The translations under genes and the position numbers were made by a program. The notes below the pieces were generated by a model. That model did not search any database, was not told the origin of the DNA, and worked only from the letters and a program-made list of their open reading frames with translations. Of a stretch of DNA of 64,000 nt, positions 39,318 through 48,059 are shown piece by piece. How positions within the stretch are numbered: position 1 is the stretch's first letter; each line of letters begins with the position of its first letter. The DNA comes from Rhizobium sp. Root1203 (GTDB lineage: Bacteria > Pseudomonadota > Alphaproteobacteria > Rhizobiales > Rhizobiaceae), in contig NZ_LMCW01000012.1 of assembly GCF_001424945.1 (NCBI RefSeq), positions 574,373 to 638,372 on the forward strand, in the 5' to 3' direction.

Positions 39318-39346
39318 GTTCCTTCTCCCCAGCGGGAAGAAGGAAC
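39318..39346. repeat. Long hairpin between hom and recJ
   Basis: Stem GTTCCTTCT (39318-39326) / AGAAGGAAC (39338-39346) with an inner CCC/GGG. No T-run follows on either strand, so it is not a standard intrinsic terminator. It lies just past the hom stop in the 134-nt gap before recJ and may protect the hom 3' end or be a small dispersed repeat. Confidence 0.6.
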
Positions 39347-39355
39347 TGCTGCCGG

Positions 39356-40678
39356 TCAGGTGTCTTTCGGGCGCTCGATGCGGATGACCTGCGGCTCGCC
39401 GACGTGGAATCCCTCTTCCTTGATCGCGTTGACGGCCTTGCGTACGGACTGCTCTGTGGTCGCGTGGGTGACCATGATGATCGTCTGATGGTGCGAAGGC
39501 GCCAGGTGCTGCTTCGAGCGCTGCACGATCGATTCGAGCGAGATCTGGTTCTCGGCCATATGGGTAGCGACGCTGGCGAAGACGCCGGTACGGTCGAGCA
39601 CCGTCAGGCGGATGAAGTAACCGCCTTCGTGGCTCTGCATCTGCGCCTTGCGGTAAGGCTCCAGTGACTTGGCGGGATGGCCGAGGACCGGAACCTGCTG
39701 CACGCCCGGACGGCTCTTGGCGATGTCGGCGATATCGCCGAGAACGGAAGAGGCGGTTGCGTTGCCGCCGGCACCGGGACCGACCATCAGCAGTTCGCCG
39801 AGGACGTCCGATTCGATCGCCACCGCATTGGTGACGCCATCGACCTGGGCGATGACGGAATCGACCGGTACCATGGTCGGGTGCACGCGCTGCTCGATGC
39901 CGGTTTCCGTCCGCTGGGCAACGCCGAGCAGCTTGATGCGATAGCCGAGGTCGGCGGCCGCATGGATGTCCTCGATCGAGATGTTAGTGATGCCCTCGAG
40001 ATAGATGTCGTCGACCGCGATCTGGTTGCCAAAGGCAAGCGTCGTGAGGATGGAGAGCTTGTGGGCCGTGTCGTTGCCCTCGATATCGAAAGCGGGATCG
40101 GCCTCCGCATAGCCGAGGCGCTGCGCCTCTTTCAGGCAATCTGCGAAGGACAGGCCTTCCTTCTCCATCTTGGTCAGGATGTAGTTGCAGGTGCCGTTCA
40201 TGATGCCGTAGACGCGCGCGATCGTATTGCCCGTCAGGGATTCACGCAGCGCCTTGATAACAGGAATGCCGCCGGCAACCGCTGCTTCGAAATTCAGCAG
40301 CGCACCCTTCTCTTCCGCAATCGTCGCCAGCTCCACGCCGTGATAGGCGAGCAGCGCCTTGTTGGCTGTCACCACATGGAGACCACGCTGCAGGGCCGTG
40401 CGAACCGAGAGGTTCGCCGAGCCTTCGGCACCGCCCATCAACTCGACGAAGACGTCTATATCGCCCTTGGCCGCGAGGTCTTCCGGCCGATCGAACCACT
40501 CGATGCCGCCGACATTGATGCCGCGGTCCTTGGTCTTGTCGCGGGCCGAAACGCCCGTAATCAGGATCGGACGGCCGCATGTTGCGGCAAGCTCGTTGCT
40601 ACGCTGCTGAATGATACGGACAAGCGAAGCACCAACGGTACCCAAGCCCGCAATGCCGATTTTGAGGGCATCTGCCAT
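39356..40678 (-). CDS. hom: Homoserine dehydrogenase
   Basis: NAD(P)-dependent reduction of aspartate semialdehyde to homoserine, leading to threonine and methionine. 440 residues. N-terminal Rossmann fold (GIAGLGTVGASLVRII), catalytic domain with NGTCNYILTKM and AEADPAFDIEGNDTAHKL, and a C-terminal ACT domain (YFIRLTVLDRTGVFASVATH) for allosteric control by threonine. The family's usual size. metC and an AlaC-like aminotransferase in the window use related metabolites. Confidence 0.95.
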   Translation of the reverse strand: MADALKIGIAGLGTVGASLVRIIQQRSNELAATCGRPILITGVSARDKTKDRGINVGGIEWFDRPEDLAAKGDIDVFVELMGGAEGSANLSVRTALQRGLHVVTANKALLAYHGVELATIAEEKGALLNFEAAVAGGIPVIKALRESLTGNTIARVYGIMNGTCNYILTKMEKEGLSFADCLKEAQRLGYAEADPAFDIEGNDTAHKLSILTTLAFGNQIAVDDIYLEGITNISIEDIHAAADLGYRIKLLGVAQRTETGIEQRVHPTMVPVDSVIAQVDGVTNAVAIESDVLGELLMVGPGAGGNATASSVLGDIADIAKSRPGVQQVPVLGHPAKSLEPYRKAQMQSHEGGYFIRLTVLDRTGVFASVATHMAENQISLESIVQRSKQHLAPSHHQTIIMVTHATTEQSVRKAVNAIKEEGFHVGEPQVIRIERPKDT

Positions 40679-40740
40679 GGATCGATCCTGAGATTTGTCA
40701 TGAGGCAGCCGCCGGAAGCGGCTGCCGTTGAGGGATTATA

Positions 40741-41961
40741 TCAGCGGTGAGCGTTCAGCGAGACGACATTGTGCATCGTCTGGTCCGCAGTCGACATGAA
40801 CTTCTTGATGTTGCGGGCCGCCTGGCGGATGCGATGCTCGTTCTCCACCAGTGCCAGGCGCACGTAGTCATCGCCCTGCTCGCCGAAGCCGATACCGGGC
40901 GCGACGGCGACGTCGGCCTTCTCGACCAGTAATTTGGAGAACTCCAGCGAACCGAGATGCCGGAACTTCTCCGGGATCTTGGCCCAGGCAAACATCGTCG
41001 CAGCCGGCGGCGGCACGTCGAAGCCGGCCTTGCCGAACGAATCGACCATGACGTCACGGCGGCGCTTGTAGACGCTGCGAACTTCCGCAATGTCGGAACC
41101 GTCGCCGTTCAGCGCGTGCGTGGCCGCAACCTGGATCGGCGTGAAGGCGCCGTAGTCGAGGTAGGACTTGACGCGCGTCAGCGCCGCGATCAGGCGTTCG
41201 TTGCCAACGGCGAATCCCATGCGCCAGCCGGGCATGGAAAAGGTCTTCGACATCGACGTGAATTCGACAGCCACGTCAATCGCGCCCGGAACCTCCAGAA
41301 CGGAAGGCGGCGGTGCGTTGTCGTCGAAATAGATTTCCGAATAGGCAAGGTCCGACAGCACAATGATGTCATGCTTCTTCGCGAAGGCGATGACGTCCTT
41401 GTAGAAATCCAGCGTCGCGACGTAGGCCGTCGGGTTCGAAGGATAATTGAGGATCAACGCGATCGGCTTCGGGATCGAGTGCTTCACCGCGCGCTCCAGC
41501 GGCGGGAAGAAGCTCTCGTCAGGCTCGACGGACATCGAGCGGATCACGCCGCCTGCCATCAGGAAACCGAAGGCATGGATCGGATAGGTCGGGTTCGGGC
41601 AAAGAATGACATCGCCTGGCGCGGTGATCGCCTGGGCCATGTTGGCGAAGCCTTCCTTGGACCCGAGCGTCGCAACGACCTGGGTATCGGGGTTGAGCTT
41701 CACGCCGAAACGGCGGGCGTAGTAGCCGGCCTGGGCGCGCCGGAGGCCTGGAATGCCCTTCGAGGAGGAATAGCGATGCGTGCGCGGGTCCTGAACCACT
41801 TCGCACAGCTTGTCGACGATGGCTTTCGGTGTCGGAAGGTCCGGGTTCCCCATGCCGAGATCGATGATATCGGCGCCGCCCGCTCGCGCGCTAGCTTTCA
41901 AACGGTTGACCTGTTCGAAAACGTAAGGCGGCAAACGCCGGACTTTGTGAAACTCTTCCAT
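40741..41961 (-). CDS. AlaC-type/LL-diaminopimelate-like aminotransferase
   Basis: 406 residues, class I PLP aminotransferase of the AlaC/LL-DAP branch. Features: EEFHKVRRLPPYVFEQVN, DLGMGNPDLPTPKAIVD, NPTYPIHAFGFLMAGG, LNYPSNPTAYVA, and the PLP lysine in SMSKTFSMPGWRMGFA. Likely an alanine or broad aminotransferase; exact substrate uncertain. Chosen ATG at 41961 with GGGGAAAGAG just upstream; the frame extends to a GTG at 41973. 62 nt upstream of hom, same direction, so probably one operon with hom. Confidence 0.85.
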   Translation of the reverse strand: MEEFHKVRRLPPYVFEQVNRLKASARAGGADIIDLGMGNPDLPTPKAIVDKLCEVVQDPRTHRYSSSKGIPGLRRAQAGYYARRFGVKLNPDTQVVATLGSKEGFANMAQAITAPGDVILCPNPTYPIHAFGFLMAGGVIRSMSVEPDESFFPPLERAVKHSIPKPIALILNYPSNPTAYVATLDFYKDVIAFAKKHDIIVLSDLAYSEIYFDDNAPPPSVLEVPGAIDVAVEFTSMSKTFSMPGWRMGFAVGNERLIAALTRVKSYLDYGAFTPIQVAATHALNGDGSDIAEVRSVYKRRRDVMVDSFGKAGFDVPPPAATMFAWAKIPEKFRHLGSLEFSKLLVEKADVAVAPGIGFGEQGDDYVRLALVENEHRIRQAARNIKKFMSTADQTMHNVVSLNAHR

Positions 41962-42186
41962 CTCTTTCCCCACGGAAATGCGGCCACTGCGGCCGCGCTC
42001 GAAGTTCGTCCATAATTCCCGGCTGCTCGCGATACGAACTTCACAATCGCCAGCGCCGTATTGATCAGACTTTCAACGCGCGGCGATTCTTTGACGAAAC
42101 GTCGCACAGACTGCGCATTATCAGGAAAATTTCATCTTCCGCTACTGGCGGAAGGCTTTGCTTCCAAATCGCCTCGAAGGCAAGGT

Positions 42187-42603
42187 CTAATTGGCAATTT
42201 TGGAAAGCGTGTCGGCGCCGTGCTGTTCAGCGAGCTTGCGGTATTCGGCGACCCGGCGCTGATATTCAGCCTCCGTAATCGAGCCCGCCTTGCGCTGCGC
42301 ACCGAGCGCGGTCAGCTTCTGCTGCAGGTTGCCCGCTTCCTCGTCGCTCATCTGGACGTTTGCGGCCGTGAGCGGCGCGCCGAAGTTGGGGTAGCCGTCC
42401 CGGCTATGGCTGAGACCGCTTTCTGTGGGCGCCTCGCCCTTGGTCGCGTTCATGACGACTGGGGTAGGCGCCGCTCGCCTCGCCGCGATGGCTGCCTTTT
42501 CCTCCGGCGTTCGCATGCAACCGGCAAGCACCATGGCCGCGGTGGCGCCAATCAGAGCGATGCGGGTCACGTTTGCGATGGTGCGAATGCCGTTGTTCGT
42601 CAT
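42187..42603 (-). CDS. Lipoprotein with SHOCT-like C terminus
   Basis: 138 residues. Type II signal peptide with lipobox LAGC, lipidated Cys29. The C-terminal 35 residues (QKLTALGAQRKAGSI followed by TEAEYQRRVAEYRKL) resemble the SHOCT short-C-terminal domain (ALGxxRxAGSITEAEYxxR). The middle is Ala/Arg-rich. Function unknown; outer-membrane lipoprotein expected. Divergent from phaC. Confidence 0.78.
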   Translation of the reverse strand: MTNNGIRTIANVTRIALIGATAAMVLAGCMRTPEEKAAIAARRAAPTPVVMNATKGEAPTESGLSHSRDGYPNFGAPLTAANVQMSDEEAGNLQQKLTALGAQRKAGSITEAEYQRRVAEYRKLAEQHGADTLSKIAN

Positions 42604-42757
42604 GCCGGAGGTTCCAGATCCTTAAGCTGCTTCGACTTGTTAAATTCGCCGCAGGCACAAAGCAATAGCATGAACGCCCGACAGCGGAACTTGTTTTATC
42701 GATCTTTCCAGATGTACAACTTGATTTGCAGAAACATGCTGCCGCCGGAGGAGACAC

Positions 42758-44596
42758 GTGACCGACAGCAAGCAGGAGAACGGCGACAAGGCGAAAGCCC
42801 CGGGCTTTGACGCAAACGACCTCGATCCCTATCTGATGAAGGATCCCGAGGCGATGGCGATGAATTTTGCCCGCGCCCTGGAAAATCTCGGTAAAGCGGC
42901 TTCCGCCTGGCTTGCACCGCGCGAGCGCGGGGAGATCAGCGAGAATGCCGTCGAGCCGATGACGGACATGGTCAAGACGCTGTCCAAGGTCACCGAATAC
43001 TGGATCTCCGACCCGCGGCGCGCCTTCGACGCGCAGACGCAGCTGATGAGCAGTTTCTTCGGTGTGTGGATGCGCTCGATGCAGCGTATGCAGGGCGAAT
43101 CGGCTGCGCCCGAGCCTGACCGCAAAGACAAAAGGTTTTCGGACGAAGACTGGCAGAAGAATCCGTTTTTCGAATTTCTCAAGCAGGCCTACTTCGTCAC
43201 CACGGACTGGGCCGAGAAGCTCGTCACCGAGACCGAAGGCCTCGACGAGCACACCCGCCACAAGGCGGGCTTCTACGTCAAGCAGATTACCGCTGCCCTT
43301 TCGCCGACCAACTTCGTCGCAACCAATCCTCAGCTCTACAGAGAGACCATCGCGACCAGCGGCGAGAACCTGGTGCGCGGCATGAAGATGCTGACCGAGG
43401 ACATCATGGCCGGTCATGGCGATCTGAAGATGCGCCAGACCGACATGACCAAATTCGCGGTCGGGCGCGACATGGCGATGACGCCGGGCAAGGTCATAGC
43501 GCAGAACGAGATATGCCAGATCATCCAGTACGAGCCCGTGACGGAAACCGTGCTGAAGCGCCCTCTCCTTATCTGCCCGCCGTGGATCAACAAATTCTAT
43601 ATTCTCGATCTCAACCCGCAGAAATCCTTCATCAAATGGTGTGTCGACCAGGGGCATACCGTCTTCGTCATCTCCTGGGTCAATCCCGACGCGCGGCATG
43701 CGCGGAAGGACTGGGCTGCCTATGCGCGCGAGGGCATCGACTTCGCGCTGGAGACAATCGAGAAGGCGACCGACGAGACGGATGTGAACGCGATCGGCTA
43801 TTGCGTCGGAGGCACGCTGCTCGCGGCTACGCTTGCGTTGCATGCCAAGGAGAAGAACAAGCGCATCAAGACCGCGACCCTCTTCACCACGCAAGTCGAT
43901 TTTACCCACGCGGGCGACCTCAAGGTTTTCGTCGACGAGGAACAGCTGACGCGGCTAGAGACCCAGATGGAGGAGATCGGCTACCTCGACGGCTCGAAGA
44001 TGGCGATCGCTTTCAACATGCTGCGGGCGTCCGAGCTCATATGGCCGTATGTCATCAACAACTACCTGAAGGGCCAGGAGCCGATGCCCTTCGACCTACT
44101 GTTCTGGAACGCCGATTCGACGCGCATGGCAGCAGCGAACCATGCTTTCTACCTGCGCAACTGCTACCTGAAAAACGCTCTGACAAAGGGGGAAATGGTC
44201 CTCGACGGCCAGAACGTCTCGCTGAAGGCGGTCAAGATCCCGATCTATAACCTGGCGACGCGCGAGGACCATATCGCTCCGGCTAAATCGGTGTTTGTCG
44301 GCAGCCAGTTCTTCGGCGGCAAAGTCGATTTCGTGCTGGCGGGCTCCGGCCATATAGCCGGCGTCGTCAATCCACCGGACAAGAAGAAGTATCAATATTG
44401 GAGCGGAGGCCCCGTCAGGGGCGACTATGAGGCCTGGCTCGGCACCGCCGAGGAAACAGCCGGCTCGTGGTGGCCTCACTGGCAGACGTGGATCGAAGCC
44501 AAGGACGCGACGCGCGTTCCCGCGCGCAAACCCGGAGGCGCGGCGCTGAACGCGATCGAGGAAGCACCGGGCAGCTATGTCATGGAGCGGGCCTGA
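42758..44596 (+). CDS. phaC: Class I poly(3-hydroxyalkanoate) synthase PhaC
   Basis: Polymerises (R)-3-hydroxyacyl-CoA into PHA granules. 612 residues; start GTG with GGAGGA upstream. N-terminal PhaC domain (about 60-230), then alpha/beta hydrolase core with lipase-like box GYCVGG and catalytic Cys349, FVISWVNPDARHA, and the acid/His pair in REDHIAPAKS and GSGHIAGVVNPP. Class I is shown by a single full-length subunit. The phasin gene in the window encodes a granule coat protein. Monocistronic by neighbours. Confidence 0.95.
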   Translation: MTDSKQENGDKAKAPGFDANDLDPYLMKDPEAMAMNFARALENLGKAASAWLAPRERGEISENAVEPMTDMVKTLSKVTEYWISDPRRAFDAQTQLMSSFFGVWMRSMQRMQGESAAPEPDRKDKRFSDEDWQKNPFFEFLKQAYFVTTDWAEKLVTETEGLDEHTRHKAGFYVKQITAALSPTNFVATNPQLYRETIATSGENLVRGMKMLTEDIMAGHGDLKMRQTDMTKFAVGRDMAMTPGKVIAQNEICQIIQYEPVTETVLKRPLLICPPWINKFYILDLNPQKSFIKWCVDQGHTVFVISWVNPDARHARKDWAAYAREGIDFALETIEKATDETDVNAIGYCVGGTLLAATLALHAKEKNKRIKTATLFTTQVDFTHAGDLKVFVDEEQLTRLETQMEEIGYLDGSKMAIAFNMLRASELIWPYVINNYLKGQEPMPFDLLFWNADSTRMAAANHAFYLRNCYLKNALTKGEMVLDGQNVSLKAVKIPIYNLATREDHIAPAKSVFVGSQFFGGKVDFVLAGSGHIAGVVNPPDKKKYQYWSGGPVRGDYEAWLGTAEETAGSWWPHWQTWIEAKDATRVPARKPGGAALNAIEEAPGSYVMERA

Positions 44597-44621
44597 GGCG
44601 CGCTGGCCGCTCCTTGCCAGA

Positions 44622-45644
44622 TCACTCGAAGAAGATCAGGCTTGCCGGGGATGGCGGCAGCGGCTTCGCGACGACAGCGCGGAAGCCGGCGAGCCTCGCC
44701 ATGTCGGCGAGTTCGCGCTCCGTATAGGCATCGCCCCTCGGTGTCGTCGCGAGCATCACCCAGGCAAAGGCCGCGGGAAATTCAGGCGACACCCGGTCAT
44801 CGTTCGGGACGAATTCGACGACAGCAACCCGTCCCCCGGGAGCAAGGCTCGCGCGCGCCTTCTTCAAAAGCGTGACGCAGCCATCGATATCGAAATGGTG
44901 CAGGAAGTTCGGCAGCAGGACAAGGTCGTATTCCTCACCCCAATCAACGTCGAACGCGCTGCCCGGCACGAAGCTGAAGCGGGCAGCCACGCCGGCATTC
45001 CCGGCATTCTGCTCGGTCACGGCAAGGACCGGCTTCCAATCCAGAGCGACGATCCTGGCGGACGACGCCACCTTTGCAATTTCGATCCCGAAAGCGCCCG
45101 GACCGGCAGCGACATCCAGCACCTTGGCGGGCGGCTTCGGCCATCCGGCGACCTCCGATGCCAGGGCCTGTGCGCTGCCGCCGGTGAACGCACCCATGGC
45201 TCGGGCAAACCTCACCCACACGGGATTGTCGGGCGCGACATTCGCCAGACCGACTGCACCGCCGTTGCGCACGCTGGCAGCCGGGTCGTCGAGGAACAGC
45301 GACACCATTTCCGGGGATGCCAGGAAGTCGATCGCCGCTCCCATATAGGCAGGCGAACGCCGGTCCAGGAAAACCTGGCTGGACGGCGTCAATGCATAGT
45401 CCTCGCCGTTCTTCGTCAGGAACCCCGACACCACCAGAAAATCGGAGAGAATGCGCAATCCGCGCTCGGCATATCCAGATTCTGCCGCCAGTGACTTTGC
45501 CGTGCGGCCTACGCCGCCGATCATGGTGAAGAGCTCAAGTTCGATTGCAGCCTTCAGCGCTGCCGTCTTGCGATAGGCGAACATTCCATCGACCACCAAC
45601 GCAGGCGAGACATCGGCGCCAGCGAGACCATCCATCGAAGACAT
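44622..45644 (-). CDS. Methyltransferase with N-terminal winged helix
   Basis: 340 residues. The N-terminal winged-helix dimerisation domain (FAYRKTAALKAAIELELFTM) plus a SAM Rossmann domain: motif I VLDVAAGPGAFGIEIA, IVALDWKPVLAVTEQNAGN, and LVLLPNFLHHFDIDGC. Belongs with O-methyltransferases of the family-2 or quinone/bacteriochlorophyll-C-type group; no substrate assigned. GGGAGGGG lies about 5 nt upstream of the chosen ATG. Convergent with phaC. Confidence 0.83.
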   Translation of the reverse strand: MSSMDGLAGADVSPALVVDGMFAYRKTAALKAAIELELFTMIGGVGRTAKSLAAESGYAERGLRILSDFLVVSGFLTKNGEDYALTPSSQVFLDRRSPAYMGAAIDFLASPEMVSLFLDDPAASVRNGGAVGLANVAPDNPVWVRFARAMGAFTGGSAQALASEVAGWPKPPAKVLDVAAGPGAFGIEIAKVASSARIVALDWKPVLAVTEQNAGNAGVAARFSFVPGSAFDVDWGEEYDLVLLPNFLHHFDIDGCVTLLKKARASLAPGGRVAVVEFVPNDDRVSPEFPAAFAWVMLATTPRGDAYTERELADMARLAGFRAVVAKPLPPSPASLIFFE

Positions 45645-46016
45645 CGGCTTCCCCTCCCGAGAGATCCAGCGCCACACTCTTTAGCAGAATCCGGACGGAA
45701 TTACACCATCTACTAATATTGCATTCACATCAGCTGGATAGGTGCCGAATTTCGGTCATTTCAACACGGTCGAACAGTATCCTGAAGAGGCGTGACGTCA
45801 GAAAAATCACGCAAGCGGGCGAGAGCTGTCGCGACGGATCGGTGCAGATAATTCGATCACGTAAAGAAATTGGTTACCATAATTCGTCATCCTGCAAACG
45901 GCGGCAAATGGCGCCGGGCCGCAATTTGGCCCTGTTGCTCCATTACCCGCCCCGGCGAAGAAGTATCCATGTGTCAGTACCGCCGGCCTAGTAACGCGTT
46001 GCGAAAGACGAGTATC
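45645..46016. other. Intergenic region between methyltransferase and DUF2778 gene
   Basis: 372 nt between divergent genes. No RNA gene, terminator or clear promoter pair was recognised. An in-frame upstream ATG for the DUF2778 gene lies at 45969 with GAAGAAG 5 nt ahead, so the 5' end of that gene could begin here. The codon quality of the extra 16 codons is poor. Confidence 0.5.
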
Positions 46017-47312
46017 ATGGCGTTTGCGGTCGATGTGTTTGCCAATACCAGGCCGATAGGTAAGTCCATTTCTCGTTTACGCCGCTCATTCCGCTTTCTC
46101 TCGGGTGCAACTCTCTTTGGTGCCGGCTTCGCCGCTTCCGCATGGGTCGTTACGACGGTTGCGGCAATGCATGCGATTGCGCCTTCGACGCAACCCGGTA
46201 CGCTGACGGACATCTCGTTCAAGCCGAAGGTCGCTGCCATTCAGCCGGCGAAGGAACGCGTCGTGCACGTGGCGAAATTTTCGCGGTTGGGTGCGCTGAC
46301 GGCCAAGGGGGAGCGCGTCGTTGCCCCATCCGCCCTGACGACGGCGTTCATCGGCAGCTCCGCTCCACTCGCCGTCGCGGAAGCCGCTCCGGCGAAGCCC
46401 ACGACAGTGGCCGCCGCGGCACCGGTCGAACAAAAATCAAAGGACGACGCGCTCGCGCCGGCGCCCGCCGCTGTCGTGGCCAGCGCCACGCCGAGCGATC
46501 GTATCGTCATTCCGACGAAGGAAGAAGTCGCGGCGATCGAAGGCCCCGCTCTTCTCGCGCTCGCCGCTCCGCCGCGCGCGGCAGCCGGGCCGGAGGCGCA
46601 GCCTGCGCGTGACACGACGATCCCCCAGAAGCCGGTCGAGGTTGCAAGCGTGGCAGCCGATGCCGAGATGAAGGAAGCAGCTGACGAAGGTTCCGCCTTC
46701 GATCTCGTGCTCAACAACAGCAACGCCAGCGTGCCGCTGCCGATGGCGCGTCCGGACGGATTGAACAAGCGAGGACCTGCGGCCCGCCCGGCAGAGCCGG
46801 TGCTTGCTTATGCCCGACCCGATGTCGGCGACGACGAGGGCGAGATTCCCATCGTTCCCAAGCGGCTTTCCAATCCGGTCGCCCGCAACGGCGTCGCGGT
46901 CTACGATATCTCCGCCAATGTCGTCTACCTCCCGAACGGCGAACGCCTGGAAGCCCATTCCGGCCTCGGAAAAATGCGCGACAATCCGCGTTACGTGCAC
47001 GCAAAGAACCGGGGACCGACGCCTCCGCATACCTATGCCCTGACGATGCGCGAAAGCCTGTTCCACGGCGTGGAAGCAATCCGCCTCAATCCCGTCGGCG
47101 GCGCCGGCAACGTCTATAATCGCGTCGGCCTTCTTGCCCACACCTACATGCTCGGTGCCCGCGGCGATTCCAACGGTTGCGTTTCCGTCAAGGATTACAA
47201 GCGCTTCCTTGCTGCGTTCAAGCGCGGGGAAATCCGCCAGCTGGTCGTGGTCACCAGCATGCCGAACAAGCCGGCATCGCGCCTCGCATCGCTGTTTTCA
47301 TCCCGATCGTAA
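46017..47312 (+). CDS. DUF2778 protein (tlde1-like/L,D-transpeptidase-related fold) with long Ala/Pro linker
   Basis: 431 residues from the ATG chosen. The N terminus has a single membrane segment (ATLFGAGFAASAWVVTTVAAM), then about 250 residues of Ala/Pro/Val-rich linker. The C-terminal 150 residues form the DUF2778 domain: SANVVYLPNGERLEAHSGLG, YALTMRESLFHGVEAIRLN, and LLAHTYMLGARGDSNGCVSV with the conserved His and Cys (HTYM, GDSNGCVSV) as in L,D-transpeptidases. DUF2778 includes tlde1-type peptidoglycan enzymes. An envelope enzyme is likely. Start could also be 45969. Confidence 0.78.
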   Translation: MAFAVDVFANTRPIGKSISRLRRSFRFLSGATLFGAGFAASAWVVTTVAAMHAIAPSTQPGTLTDISFKPKVAAIQPAKERVVHVAKFSRLGALTAKGERVVAPSALTTAFIGSSAPLAVAEAAPAKPTTVAAAAPVEQKSKDDALAPAPAAVVASATPSDRIVIPTKEEVAAIEGPALLALAAPPRAAAGPEAQPARDTTIPQKPVEVASVAADAEMKEAADEGSAFDLVLNNSNASVPLPMARPDGLNKRGPAARPAEPVLAYARPDVGDDEGEIPIVPKRLSNPVARNGVAVYDISANVVYLPNGERLEAHSGLGKMRDNPRYVHAKNRGPTPPHTYALTMRESLFHGVEAIRLNPVGGAGNVYNRVGLLAHTYMLGARGDSNGCVSVKDYKRFLAAFKRGEIRQLVVVTSMPNKPASRLASLFSSRS

Positions 47313-47348
47313 GCCACGAACGCGGCTGTCGGATGCTGGCATCCGCCG

Positions 47349-48026
47349 CTACCGGCGAATGCCCCTTGCCAGGGCATCGATCTCCCTGCTGCCAAGCACC
47401 GCGCGTCCCCTGCCGGTCCTAGCCGCCTCGAGCATCGCCTTTCCGATGACCTCGGTCGTCAGGACGAGATCAGGACGCAGCCGCCGCATGACCGGCAGCA
47501 CAAGCGCCATGACGCTGTAGAGAACCTGATAGGAGCGCGTCTTCGATCGGATGCCGTGGAGCGGCTGGATGATGCCGGGCCGAAACAGAAACACAGCGGA
47601 AAACGGCAGGCCCTGCAACGCGTTCTCCGTCCTGCCCTTGACGCGGGCCCACATCGTCCGGCCGGTGCCGGTCGAGTCCGTGCCTGCTCCCGAGACATAG
47701 ACGAACGTCATCGGAGGGTTCGATCTCGCCAGGGCCTCCGCGGCCGCCATCGTCAGATCGTAGGTGACGTGCGTGTAGGCTTCTTCGGTCATTCCGGCGG
47801 ATGAGACTCCGAGGCAGAAGAAACATGCGTCAAAGCCCGCGATCTGCTCCTCGATATCGGTGTAGTCAAAGAGGTCGGCCTTGATGATCTGCGTCATCCT
47901 TGGATGGACGGTGGGGACCGGCTCGCGGCCCACGACCGTGACATGCCGGACGTCGTCGGCAAGCAGGCACTCGCGCAACACGCCCTGGCCGACCATTCCG
48001 GTGGCTCCGAATATTAGTATGTTCAT
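47349..48026 (-). CDS. NAD(P)H-binding Rossmann protein (epimerase-like)
   Basis: 225 residues. NAD(P)-binding motif LIFGATGMVGQGVLRECL at residues 4-21, then VTVVGREPV. Resembles HTATIP2/YwnB-type atypical SDR proteins. There is no classic YxxxK in the usual place, so it may act as a redox sensor rather than an enzyme. 33 nt downstream of the SulP gene, same direction, likely cotranscribed. Confidence 0.8.
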   Translation of the reverse strand: MNILIFGATGMVGQGVLRECLLADDVRHVTVVGREPVPTVHPRMTQIIKADLFDYTDIEEQIAGFDACFFCLGVSSAGMTEEAYTHVTYDLTMAAAEALARSNPPMTFVYVSGAGTDSTGTGRTMWARVKGRTENALQGLPFSAVFLFRPGIIQPLHGIRSKTRSYQVLYSVMALVLPVMRRLRPDLVLTTEVIGKAMLEAARTGRGRAVLGSREIDALARGIRR

Positions 48027-48059
48027 TTGAATGTCCCTGGCGATGCCAACGCTGCTCGA

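Noticed and set aside
42404..43909. 501-codon minus-strand frame opposite phaC
   Set aside because: Antisense shadow; PhaC has its catalytic motifs and an RBS in the opposite direction.
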